38,153 nt of DNA from Chara braunii. Taxonomy: Eukaryota; Streptophyta; Charophyceae; Charales; Characeae. Location of the stretch: positions 5,508,257 through 5,546,409 of the forward strand of contig BFEA01000020.1 in assembly GCA_003427395.1 (NCBI GenBank). The letters run 5' to 3'. Positions 1 through 9,060 of this stretch are shown here, piece after piece; positions within the stretch are counted from its first letter, which is position 1, and every line of letters begins with the position of its first letter. The notes beneath the pieces are model-generated. The model was not told where the DNA came from, did not search any database, and worked only from the letters and a program-made list of their open reading frames with translations. A program made the translations under genes and the position numbers.

Positions 1-25
1 TTTTTTTTTTTTTTTTTTTTTTTTT
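1..25. repeat. poly(T) run at window edge
   Basis: Twenty-five consecutive T. It could be the poly(A) tail of a minus-strand retroelement lying to the left, or a scaffold end caused by the homopolymer. Nothing adjacent decides between these. Confidence 0.6.
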
Positions 26-774
26 AAGCCCAAACTTGAATGTTTAAGCCAATGCATCCCATGCGCATCTTTCTCCCTGCAGTCTTACATACCTGCACAC
101 TGCACAGTCAGATGATGGTTGTGGGAGATTCTCCTCTAGTACCATGTATTGTCAGTAGGGCTCCTCTAGTACCATGTAAGGTGGCATGATAACCACAAGC
201 GGTAGATGGTTTCCATTGGAAGCCATCAATGCATCTGTCCTGTTGCTGCTGCGTTGTGAGCAGAAGTCAGGGAAGCTATCTCCAGTCAGCAGTGGCTTTG
301 GTCGACCAGCCATGATGAGGTGAGGGGTAAAAAACCATGTTGTTTTATTGGTCTTCTTGCCGGGGGTGGTGAGCCGGACTGGGGATCCCTCTTTGGATAG
401 GAGAAGTGGAGTGGTGTTTCCTTAAGCAAACAAACAAAAGAAAGAAGAAGATCGACGGCCAGTATCTCTTCATCCTTGCAAGTGGGGCGCTGCCAGAAGA
501 CTCCCCCCTGCCCATGGGAGATTGGATTCGTCCTTTCCAGCCCCGGCAACAAGTCGAGGAAGGGGTCACGGTGATTGGCTCTGGATGGGCGCAGACAGCT
601 ATGCCCCTTTTCCTTCCAAGCCGGTACACCATTGATTTTTGTTTTTTTTCCCTTCTTCTTGATTCAACCCTTGATTCCTAAACATTTAAACACAACTGCG
701 CTTTCGGGCCTGGCTCTTCCGCTAGAGACGGAAAGATGCACCACCATATTTTTTGTCTTTTGTGGATGTGGTGA
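26..774. other. non-coding stretch, nothing recognised
   Basis: Short overlapping open frames occur on both strands, but none shows a domain or coding bias. A 17-bp direct repeat beginning CTCCTCTAGTACC occurs twice (about 133 and 161). I see no RNA gene or transposon end. Confidence 0.4.
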
Positions 775-932
775 GTAGTGGAGTGAGGCCCTATATTATA
801 TGCATTCCCAGATCATTCCCCATCTCCTCTTGTGGTCAAGTGCTGCCTCTTCCAGTAGGTAGGACACAGGATCAGGCATATTCCTTTCTTTCTTTTTTTA
901 ATTAAAAAACAACCCCGGGATCAGCTTGAGGC
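775..932. repeat. first copy of artefactual 158-bp duplication
   Basis: These 158 bases recur identically at 971-1128. Between the two copies lies a 38-bp sequence that is a Tn5 mosaic end followed by its own reverse complement. The duplication is therefore best read as an assembly or library artefact, not a genomic repeat. The right end falls inside the stem of the hairpin repeat that follows, so strong secondary structure may have contributed. Confidence 0.9.
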
Positions 933-970
933 CTGTCTCTTATACACATCTAGATGTGTATAAGAGACAG
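933..970. other. Nextera/Tn5 mosaic-end junction adapter (contaminant)
   Basis: CTGTCTCTTATACACATCT (933-951) is the 19-bp Tn5 mosaic end. It is followed directly by its reverse complement AGATGTGTATAAGAGACAG (952-970). This back-to-back arrangement is the circularisation junction of transposase-based mate-pair libraries. It is flanked by identical 158-bp copies, so it marks a misassembly. The true sequence most likely has a single copy and no adapter. Confidence 0.97.
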
Positions 971-1128
971 GTAGTGGAGTGAGGCCCTATATTATATGCA
1001 TTCCCAGATCATTCCCCATCTCCTCTTGTGGTCAAGTGCTGCCTCTTCCAGTAGGTAGGACACAGGATCAGGCATATTCCTTTCTTTCTTTTTTTAATTA
1101 AAAAACAACCCCGGGATCAGCTTGAGGC
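971..1128. repeat. second copy of artefactual 158-bp duplication
   Basis: Identical to 775-932 at an offset of 196 bp (158 + 38). Identity stops exactly at both ends (A774 versus G970; C933 versus G1129), as expected if a read-through adapter was assembled. Its right end contains the distal part of the reverse-oriented hairpin repeat, which continues to 1219. Confidence 0.9.
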
Positions 1129-1219
1129 GCTGGTAGGAGCAGACACATCAAGCTTCCGCGGAGGAGGCTCCATCTATTGGTGGGGAGCTCCACCTGCTGG
1201 AAAACGAGCCCAGCGTCCC
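1079..1219 (-). mobile_element. GGGACGCTG hairpin repeat (SINE-like), copy 1
   Basis: Read on the minus strand, it starts GGGACGCTGGG and contains GCTCCCCACCAATAGATGGAGC, like the copies at 19.9-22.0 kb. It then has a hairpin with arms AGCTTGATGTG and CGCCTCAAGCT around the loop TCTGCTCCTACCAG. The 3' side passes through a T run into an A-rich tail (AAAAAAAGAAAGAAAGG). The first hairpin (CTGGG/TCCAG) also pairs. The arms differ wholly from those of other copies while pairing is kept. Part of its 3' half is repeated upstream by the adapter artefact. No Pol III A or B box is convincing, so SINE is a working label. Confidence 0.75.
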
Positions 1220-2136
1220 TTTATACAACTGTACATTGAAAAACAGGGACCGGTTGAAACACGTGGGGGGATCGCCTCTTCAGTCTGTCGGCAGACCGCC
1301 ATTAATATTCAATGAGACGCTAGCTACTCCCCACCTTTATTCACTGTATGTTGGTTGATGTCGAGGGTGGCCACATTCATCCTCCTCCCTTTGTAATCTA
1401 ATCCCTAAACCCTAAGCCCTTGGTACTTGATTGCTTCATCGCCGAACCCTCTCATTTTGTAGGCTGTGACAGACACGACTTTGACTGTACATATCAGCAT
1501 ACCACCCCTGCTTGTATCCCGCCTCCCTCTTTTGAAGTCTGAACCCCTAAGCCCTCGAAAAGCAGAGCGCTGAACCCTGTGCGCACACAGACTTCATTGC
1601 GGCAAATCTGAGACGTTGCCCCTCCATTCTGTGAACCTTTTGTTCTGATGTGGCAGAACCATTGATCTGTAAGTCGCCTGGGTCTGCACAGTGTTCTGCC
1701 ATTCCTTCGTATGCATGGTCCTACGTATGCTTCGATTGTATCTTTGATACTGTCCGTGGCTGCCCTCCGATGTCGTCATTGGTTGTTACTGAACGAGTCC
1801 ACAGTCCCCAGACTTGTAGTTGCTCCCCTTCCGTTTCTGCCACCCTTCGCGCGTCGTTGTTTCCTGCACATACTTTTCCGTCCCGTGTGCGGGTTGGGAG
1901 CGTGGATCTATGGGGCAGGCATGGGGCTGGGAGGTTGAGAGTGCAGGGGGGGGGGGACAGTGAGTGAGAGGGGGTAGGTTGCCACAAGGATGAAGTTAGT
2001 CGGAAGGTATGGGACCTGATATTCAGTAAGAGGCTTTCGTTGCCTCGTGCCCTCTGAGTTTCTCCACCAACTCCACAGAATGTCCAGACTCGCATCCAGT
2101 TCACTGAACTTCCTATGGGGATCTTGCCAAATTTGA
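1220..2136. other. non-coding stretch, nothing recognised
   Basis: Low coding potential. There is a degenerate CCCTAAACCCTAAGCCC run near 1400 but no array, and a G9 run near 1950. The overlapping short ORFs on both strands show no domain. Confidence 0.4.
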
Positions 2137-2163
2137 ATCATCATCATCATCATCATCATCATC
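2137..2163. repeat. (ATC)9 microsatellite
   Basis: Nine ATC units, with further imperfect ATC units to about 2186. A minus-strand poly-Met frame here is only this repeat translated. The following roughly 290 bp hold nothing recognisable. Confidence 0.9.
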
Positions 2164-2475
2164 ACATCATTAGTATCATCATCTGATTATTGTTATATTA
2201 AGCTTTTGGGTGTTCTGAAATTCTGGCTGCATCTAGTATTCTTCCACATTCGGGATATAGAGAGATCTGGGGTTTGCTGAGGGTGGAAGGCATTCCAGTG
2301 GTGAACCGGGGGGGACTACAAGGAGGCGAGAAGAGATCAACTATGGTTGATGTTGGTTAGGTTGGTTTTGTCTCTGAGGCACAATGTCCTGGCACAGGGA
2401 GGGCTAGGAGTTGTACTGGGATTAGGAGGCCAGAATAGCTGATATAGCATAATCTTATATATTTTTTCATATATT

Positions 2476-2545
2476 TGAATTATCATTCTCATTAGCATCA
2501 TTATCTATGGTATCATCAGTATCATCATGGTNATCATCATAACCA
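2476..2545. repeat. imperfect ATC/ATT microsatellite with ambiguous base
   Basis: Interrupted ATCATT/ATCATC units with an N at 2532. It resembles the tract at 2137-2186 about 300 bp upstream. Confidence 0.7.
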
Positions 2546-2550
2546 TTTGA

Positions 2551-2705
2551 GGGACGCTGAGCCCGGTTCTCAGCAGTTTTGGTTCGATCACTCCGGGCAG
2601 ACTATGAGGACCCCGGCCTCAATCTTATTATTGGTAATATCAGCCTCGGGCACCGGGCCCGGTTTCAAAAAAAAAAAGAAAAAAANAAAAAAAGAAAAAA
2701 AAAAG
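2551..2705 (+). mobile_element. divergent GGGACGCTG repeat with poly(A)-like tail
   Basis: It starts GGGACGCTGAG and forms hairpin 1 with arms GCTGAG (2556-2561) and CTCAGC (2569-2574). Other copies have GCTGGA/TCCAGC, so both sides have changed together. After hairpin 1 the body differs: GGTTCGATCAC resembles a Pol III B box, and the GCTCCCCACC core and variable hairpin 3 are absent. It ends in an A-rich tract with one N. It may be a separate subfamily sharing only the 5' head. The tail abuts the low-coordinate (3') end of minus-strand LINE A. Confidence 0.55.
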
Positions 2706-2868
2706 AGGAGTCGTGGATGGCCTGTTTGGCCTGAGGTTCATTCGTATTGCAGTATTCGTTTGTCATATATTTGTTTCCACGCTTCCCAGGTGCGGGCAGG
2801 TGCGGGATCTGATCACCTCCTCTATTGCATGCCGGGCTTGCTACAGGCCGAACTGGTGGTCTTTCCTT

Positions 2869-3687
2869 TCAAAGGAGCACCTTGCACGCCAGGCCAGCAT
2901 CGGATGTGCAACCGTGTGTATGAGAATAGGTTAGCTGCGAAGGGAGACCAGTGGGCTGGCAAGTGTTGATTCTTACGAGCAAAAGGAGGCCCAGATCCCA
3001 TGGGACGTGGAATGTCGTCAATGAGTGAAAGGCGGCGTCCCACCATCGCCACAGCTGGGCAACCATCGGGCACGCTAGGAGACAGTGTTCGATCGTTGCT
3101 CTGGTGGGTGGCGACGCTCTCCGGCAGTGAGAGCAAATGGGGGACAACTGGCCTTTCTGCTCCAAGTCTGTTCTTGACACCAACCAGTCCGGTGTGGGAA
3201 GGCATTGGTGTAGGATTTGCCACTGCAGCGACCGGAGGTTTGTGGGCATAATCTTAGCGTATGTAGACCATGACAGGTTGCGCAGCAAGGCCAGTTCTAT
3301 AGGTGAGTCCCGGGCCCATTGGTCAACTATGATCTGCGTGGTGGGTACATCCGGGCATGAGGCTCTGTAACCACCCTTCACAGAGTAGTCCCAGACATGC
3401 ATCGGTTTCTCCCCAGGCCATTCCCAATCCTCCGGGTCAAAGGGCAAAACCACAATCGATGTGGAGGGTTCATAGACGAAGAGACCGTCTTTCGGATCCC
3501 CCATCACTCGTACGAGCATCAGGTCGGTCCAGATGTGGTCGCAGTCAAGGTCAACGTTGCGTGTGAGCTTGGACATTCTTGCCCCCGGATGCTGGGGTTC
3601 ATGGGCTTCGAGAATGCAGGTCCCCGGGTCGTGTTTGTGCACTCTGTAGATTACATGTGGCAGGGGTAGATCATAATATTTGACCAC
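2869..3687 (-). pseudogene. LINE A C-terminal zf-RVT region
   Basis: A 272-codon frame with the C-terminal finger of plant LINE ORF2: LQWQILHQCLPTPDWL, then ICSHC...ATIEHCLLACP (C-x2-C-x12-H-x4-C), then LWRWWD. This finger is thought to bind nucleic acid during integration. The last 40 or so residues have drifted out of the family pattern, and another frame continues with ARTWEAWKQIYDKRILQYE toward 2710. It is the best-kept piece of this copy but has no intact ORF2 upstream. Confidence 0.8.
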
Positions 3688-4233
3688 CTAGTCTCCCTGT
3701 ACGATGGTTGGCCCTTTCTTCAGGGTCAGTTGCCAGGCCAGCGGTGCGGCTTCCTTTAGGATGTGCAACTTATCCTCCACTTTTTGGATGTACTTTATGC
3801 ATTTTTGGAGCCGGGTTGCGGTTATCCAGTTCCCTTTGCGAACGTCCCAGAGACTTCCTATTGTATATATCCCTTTTTTTCCCCAGGAGAGCCATGGGGA
3901 GTTTGTTGTCAGCGGGAAGGGATTACCTGTGTCATCCGCAATGTGGGGGTTCAAGTTACCAAATAAACGTTGCCTCCATATATTGTGCCACCTATCAGGA
4001 GGACTTTTTTTTTCGGTCCCACTTGTCTCCAAAGTTTGATCATGTTCGACCACATGGGGTCCCAGACAATGTCTTGCTTGGTGGCGTGCACCGGTTTGTC
4101 CACTTGAGTTTGTTGGGGGGTGGAAGGGACGGTCTAATGGGCATTTGTCAGCCATTGGAAGGGGTGTATCTGGTTCATGACTGTTGTTTCCGGTGCCAGG
4201 TTTTTGATCTGTATGCAGGGTAGTGGCGCCCAA
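3688..4233 (-). pseudogene. LINE A connecting segment after the RT thumb
   Basis: A 181-codon minus frame. Its C-terminal part matches the region between thumb and finger in plant L1 ORF2 (WRQRLFGNLNPHIADDTGNPFPL, then SPWLSWGKKGIYTIGSLWDV). The N-terminal part carries GPHVVEHDQTLET. It lies in a different frame from the upstream thumb and the downstream finger, so at least two frameshifts split the original protein. No catalytic role is known for this segment. Confidence 0.7.
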
Positions 4234-4880
4234 GGGATGTCATTACCGGTAAGGAGTCTGATCAATACCTTGAAGATGAGGGCCTCACTTTCCCGTTCCG
4301 GATCTAGTATGCCTAGTCCCTTCCTTCTTGGTTGTGTCAGTATGTCCCATTTAACTCGGTTCAAGCAGCCTTGGGATTCAGCGTTGTTTTTCCCTAGGTA
4401 GGTCGTAAGGGTCTTTCTGAGCCTTGCATATTTATTTTGGTTCAGGGGCCATACTGCGAGTTTGTACCAGATCGCTGCGAGGACAACATTATTGATGGTC
4501 AGCGTACGCCGCACTAACGAGGTGTGCAGGCTGTCCCATTTGCCTAGTTTGTCCACTGCAAGGTTCACCAATATGTTTTGATGGTCCGGCGGGGGGCAGA
4601 GTGCTGTCAGTTTGATGCCCAAAATTGTAATTGCTGTGTTTTTTTGTGCCCATGAGATAAGCGGCTGCGGTTTGCGGGTGCATCTACCAGCCCTTCATTT
4701 TTGCGCCCCAGTTAACCTTCATATCCGCTGCCAGGGAAAACAGGTGGATGACTTGTGTTAGGGCTTGAAGACTTTGATCATCCGCCCTGATGAGCACAGT
4801 GAGGTCATCTCCAAACAGTGATGTGACCGAGACGAGATGCTTTGACAGGTCGGGAATGCGCACTTTGTGTATCTGGGGTG
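4134..4880 (-). pseudogene. LINE A reverse transcriptase, catalytic box and thumb
   Basis: From about 4880 the minus strand reads IPDLSKHLVSVTSLFGDDLTVLI, the motif C region. The usual FADD is FGDD here, with both catalytic aspartates kept. It continues through ADDQSLQALTQ and ADMKVNWGAKMKGW, then a stop. A 162-residue frame follows (4622-4134) with the typical thumb pattern (LVRRTLTINNVVLAAIWYKLAVW...VKWDILTQPRRKGLGILD). LINE RT copies element RNA at a nicked target. This fragment lacks the fingers and motifs A and B, so it cannot function. The frame breaks at about 4680 and 4134-4233. Confidence 0.8.
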
Positions 4881-6043
4881 TGTTCCTCCTTCTCCATCCT
4901 CTTCATCGACCTTCTTCTTCTTCATTGTCTTCAATTCCGGGAAACCGTATGCACAAAGGTCATTATCCCTGGGGTGGCGATAACCCCTCTTCACCCCCCT
5001 CCACCCTGCCTTCCTCCCAAGGGGGTATTGAGGCTTTGCGTGGCGAAAGGGGTCCATTCTATATTAGTGGGAGTTGCTCCTGCCGGAAGGTGGTTCCCGC
5101 TTCCCATTTAACAACACATAGGCAGAGGATCAGACTGCCAAAGTGTGGATAACCCCACTGTTTCAGGTGGTTTTAGGGTGCTACACCGATCTCGCTGAAG
5201 TGGACCCTTTTCATTTTGTTTTCTGTTTTTTGGCGACAGCCCTGAGGTATCACCACCAAACTGATAAGCCCAGGTAATTCAAATCTTCTTCTTCTTTTTC
5301 TTAAAAGAAAATTCATTCATTTGCTAATCTTACCAGAATTCAAACTCGTGGTGTTGTGGGATGCAGAATGGGAAACCCTCACCTCCACGCCATTCATGTG
5401 GGTCATCCGACCGTTGTCGTTGGGCAATCCATAAGATATCCACATGGCATGGACAACCTACGAAAAAAACTTCGGGGTGGATCCCACTACAACTCGGAAA
5501 GTTTTGAAATAGTTTTTTCGAAACTCCACTGCGCGTGAGAAATTTGGGCAAATTATTGCGTTGTTGTTTCTACTCTTCCCACCCTTCGCTTTCTAGGCAT
5601 TCCATGCAATCCCAGTGCCTCCTTTCCACATGGGATGGATCAACCAAGAGAGTAGCCACCCCCTTTACTCTCTTCCAAAAATGATGTGCATATGGGATTG
5701 GATGAAGTGCTGTAAAAGTGAAAGTTTACTTGCCCTTTCGGGAAAGCATGAAGGTCTGCAGTAGCATGTTCATACTTAGCTCCCAAAGTACCCGTACAAC
5801 GGGCTTGTGCGACTCTGCTTCAACCAGGGTTGGGCAGGGGTTCCTGCTCAGCCCGGGTGCCTGTGACCGCTGTCTGGGCAGGTCACCCTGCGAAGATGGT
5901 GATGGGTAATGGGCCCGCGTAGTTAACACTCGGGTAGGACAAAGGGGCTAGGGGCCTGGGTGCATCCGGAAAAATGATGAGGGGAAGGGTGGGTGGGGTT
6001 TGAGGGGTTCAAAAAGAGAAGATTCTCCGTTGAACATAACGAC
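4881..6043. other. non-coding stretch, nothing recognised
   Basis: It opens with CT/CTT-rich simple sequence (about 4890-4940). The short frames on either strand have no domain. No structured repeat of the GGGACGCTG family is present. Confidence 0.4.
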
Positions 6044-6375
6044 CATTTCGTCAAAATGGACATTTTTTATTTTTTGAACGAAATTGAAACTGAGTTTTTT
6101 GGCCGAAAACTCGTCAAAATTTGTTGTTCATGAGGGTACAGCGTTTATAAAACGTTGGACCCCCTGGCTGTACATGGACCTAGCTTGAGACCAGACACCT
6201 CTAGGCAGGACTGCTTGGAGGTACCTGGTCTCAAGCTAGGTCCATGTACAGTCAGGGGATCTAGCGTTTTACGAACGCCGGACCCTCGGGAACAACAAAT
6301 TTTGACGAGTTTTCGTCCAAAAAACTCGGTTTCAATTTCGTTAAAAAAATAAACGATGTCCATTTTGACGAAATG
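6044..6375. mobile_element. 332-bp spacerless palindrome (foldback element)
   Basis: The left arm 6044-6209 and right arm 6210-6375 are reverse complements with scattered substitutions and no indel. The centre lies between 6209 and 6210 and leaves a loop of only a few bases. The outer arm reads CATTTCGTCAAAATGGACAT and the inner arm GTACATGGACCTAGCTTGAG. Weak similarity extends about 13 bp beyond each end. No target duplication is clear. Foldback/MITE elements have long inverted repeats, but usually with a spacer, so a transcribed long-hairpin locus or inverted gene conversion is also possible. Opposite-strand frames here give matching peptides only because of the symmetry. Confidence 0.85.
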
Positions 6376-7227
6376 ACAGTTTGTTACAGCACAACTTTGG
6401 GTCCTCCAAGCCAAGAACGATATTACGGAGTACCTGAGATCCATGATAAAGGATGCATGAGACGGGCTTCGGAGTAAGTTGAAGTCCATCGATGAACAAA
6501 AAGATATGACACCGCAGGTGAAACAACAAAAGAAAAGTGCAGCTATAAACGAACTCAGCGAAGTATGACCGAGGCCACAGCAGGCGATGACATAATTGTT
6601 TGACAACCAAATAATATAAAAAAACTGGAGACAAGAGGAAAAAACATGGAAGTACAAACTACTCACCCACTTCTCTGTCCCTACCTCAGCCATACCAACC
6701 TCCTAATCTTACTGCCCTCTCCATAGACCCCCTCAATATACCCTATCCCAATTCCGACGCGCAGCCGGGGTACTCTTTGTACTTACACCCATCCCATTCC
6801 CCAAAAGGTAGGAACAACAAAAGGGATTGTTTTAGTCCATGTACTCCAAGGCACCAGAGTGGGACAGGAAAATGGCTAAGTAATTTCTGAAGTTAAACCA
6901 CTAGTACCTTTCCCCACTTGAAAAACAAATGTGCGGCTTATTAACAACAACGTTTTTGGGTGGTACCAGACCCAAATGGTTAGTGGCGCCAACCTAAAGC
7001 ATGCCCACGTTGGTTTTTTTTTTTTTTGTGGCAGGGCGAATTTAGGCTCGACATTCATAGTTGGACGAGGAACTAGTGGCTCGAGCACGATAAGACCGGG
7101 AGCTGAAGAGGAGAAGGAAAGGGGGGAAAAAACCTAGTCTGATAAGGACTCAATATGCATGGGGAAAGCCAAATCGCGTCCAGTACTAGCACGTGGACAT
7201 TGGATAGGATCCCCAACAATCCCACAA
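6376..7227. other. non-coding stretch, nothing recognised
   Basis: AT-rich then mixed sequence, with a T-rich run near 7015. No domain, RNA gene or repeat family could be supported. Confidence 0.4.
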
Positions 7228-7330
7228 GAGACGCTGAACCCAGTCTCCAGAAGGTGCTGCTCCCCACCAATAGACTGGAGCCATCCACTCCACAAAGCCT
7301 CAATCCCAAGGGTTAACTCACCACCCTAGG
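7228..7330 (+). mobile_element. decayed GGGACGCTG hairpin repeat
   Basis: GAGACGCTGAACCCAGTCTCCAG is followed by the core GCTGCTCCCCACCAATAGAC and TGGAGCC. This matches the family order, but hairpin 1 pairs poorly (GCTGAA/TCCAG). The variable hairpin and poly(A) tail are not recognisable downstream. It is the oldest-looking copy and lies just upstream of LINE B. Confidence 0.7.
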
Positions 7331-7365
7331 CAAAGTGGAAAAACAAGAACACATTTATTTTTGGG

Positions 7366-9060
7366 AGGGCGCTGATTATTAACAGAGTGGTGTTGGCAGC
7401 TATCCGGTATAAGTCTGCCCTCTGACACCTGGGTAAAAGTAGTGCCAGGGTCTTTAAAAAACAATTAGTAGTTTTCCTTTGGAGGGGGGGCTCAGACCAA
7501 CAACACATGATTAACTGAGTGGTTTGTGACACGTTGATTCAAGCCAAAAAACAAGGGAGGAGTGGGATTGTTGGACCCTTCCCTTCAAGCTACGGCATAT
7601 CAATCCAATGGGTAAAAAGATTGATCTTGGGCATAACCCCCCCATGGTGGAACCTGCCCAGCGAACAAATCTGTAGGCTGGCCCCGCCCGAAGAGTAGAC
7701 CCGCTTAATTGGATTGATGACCGTTATTGGTCCATTCCCTAAGCCAACTCACATTCACGAAAGGAAGGTGATAGAGGAGCAGCAAGACAAGATCTAGCAA
7801 GGGAAAAATTTTGGGTAAACCTCATCAAGAATTGGAGAAGGTTGTCGATCCCCGACAAGCCCCCCCAAGAACGGATAGAAGAGGTCTTGCGCCAACCCCT
7901 ATTAGGGAACAGAGCCATTACAGTTAGACAAGGTTGGGTACTCGGCAGCTCGGACCCTCAATGGACCGCATTGGTTAGAGATTAGATTCTCCGGGTAGAG
8001 GACATATAGGACGAGGCAACCAAAGATTGGGAAACTGCTAAAAAACTAAAACCTTGTCTACGACACGCCCGCAACCTGATAGACAGGCTAGGACAACTGA
8101 TATTATCGATACCCTTAGCCTAGGTGGTAATCCTGAGAAAAGGACTGTCCTTGCAGGAACAAGATTGGGTAGTAGTCGGGGCAGAGGACCTACCCCTACA
8201 AATAGGGTGCATGGTGGAGGCAAGATCTGAAGGGGCTATGATTAATCTATTTGAAAGAAAAGGGGATAACACTCTGGTTAGGTACCGCCCAAACTCGGTC
8301 CAACGGCGCGAGAATGCCAACCTATATCAGATTCGGGTGCTGCAGATTAACAAGGGAGGAAAGACAGAATGACGAGTTTATCGCTTGAAAGTTCCCCTGT
8401 CCAGTTTAACCCTGGATCGGCTCGAATGGCAATGAGAGCAGGGCCGAACCGGGCGAAAAGTAAAACTCACTGGACTGACGGTAAAAAACACTTAGAGGAT
8501 GATTAGGCCCAGGGTAGATGTGCAGGCATGAGTAAGGGATGGGTGGAAGAGACACTTTAACCTGGATGATGATCAGATAAGAGGAATTAAGTGGTTCAAA
8601 GGGGTGAAGGAGAGACCGACGAAATTTGCCTCCTTGCAGTGGCAAATCACTCATAGATGCCTCCCCACCAACAACTGGTTCAATGATAGAACAAACCATA
8701 ATCAGAAAGGGGAGACGCTTCCATGGTGTACATTCTGCTATGCGGGATTCCCGAGCCGTAAAATATGTGAAACAATATGACATATTATCCTCCAGCGCCC
8801 AGAGGTGGTACTAATGTGGCATTGGTGGGACCGCATTTGGTCACTACTGGGTACTGAGGAGAAGTGGTCATGGAAATGGGAAGCAATCCTGCTAGGTGAA
8901 TGAGAAAGACCGCAAGCATCCAGCTTCGCCAACAGTCTGTTTTCCATGGCCAGGAAGGCGGTGGTCTGGATGTTGTGGACAAGATGATGTGTATTTGATC
9001 AGGAAGGGGCCAAAATGGGGGAAAGGGAAGCGAAGCAAATAGTCTGATTCCGACATCCAG
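7366..9060 (+). mobile_element. LINE B, decayed 5'- and 3'-truncated fragment
   Basis: It begins in the RT thumb with GRALIINRVVLAAIRYKSAL and runs through the connecting segment into the zf-RVT finger. The order and wording match LINE C, at about the level of distinct subfamilies. It starts mid-protein, has many stops and loses the C-terminal NWLGG tail at about 9060. The fragment is dead. Its 5' end sits close to a decayed GGGACGCTG repeat. Confidence 0.85.
7790..8950 (+). pseudogene. LINE B ORF2 C-terminal half (connecting segment and zf-RVT)
   Basis: The frame from about 7790 reads REKFWVNLIKNWRRLSIPDK, matching LINE C RDPFWINLIKNWRKLPLPDK. It runs with few stops through QDWVVVGAEDLP to YQIRVLQINKGGK. 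Further on, QWQITHRCLPTNNWF precedes the finger CTFCYAGFPSRKICETI, a stop, then HIILQRP. The last cysteine of C-x2-C-x14-H-x4-C is arginine here, so the finger is broken as well as interrupted. ARKAVVW follows, as in LINE C RRAVMW. Confidence 0.8.

Larger units (their letters stand above)
2710..4880 (-). mobile_element. LINE A, 5'-truncated L1-like element
   Basis: The minus strand carries the C-terminal half of a plant L1-type ORF2 protein in several frames. In order these are the RT catalytic FGDD box (codons at 4804-4815), the ADMKVNWG segment, the thumb (RRTLTINNVVLAAIWYK), the IYTIGSLWDV connecting segment and a zf-RVT finger. The 5' end is lost at about 4880 in CT-rich sequence. ORF1, the endonuclease and the palm N-terminus are missing, as expected for 5' truncation during target-primed reverse transcription. 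Frameshifts make it inactive. It is the same family as LINEs B-E but in opposite orientation. Confidence 0.85.

Noticed and set aside
286-778. Overlapping ORFs of 67-95 codons on both strands
   Set aside because: No domain or start context; opposite-strand frames cover the same bases, typical of chance.
1398-1415. CCCTAAACCCTAAGCCC, plant telomere-like
   Set aside because: Only two degenerate units with no array; common by chance and in plant UTRs.
1908-2165. Minus-strand ORF beginning with nine Met
   Set aside because: Translation of the ATC microsatellite.
2587-2600. GGTTCGATCAC as a tRNA B box marking a tRNA gene
   Set aside because: No acceptor, D or anticodon stems fit around it; kept only as a remark on the repeat.
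6145-6693. 182-codon minus ORF and its plus-strand mirror at 6155
   Set aside because: They share a peptide only because the underlying DNA is a palindrome; no domain.
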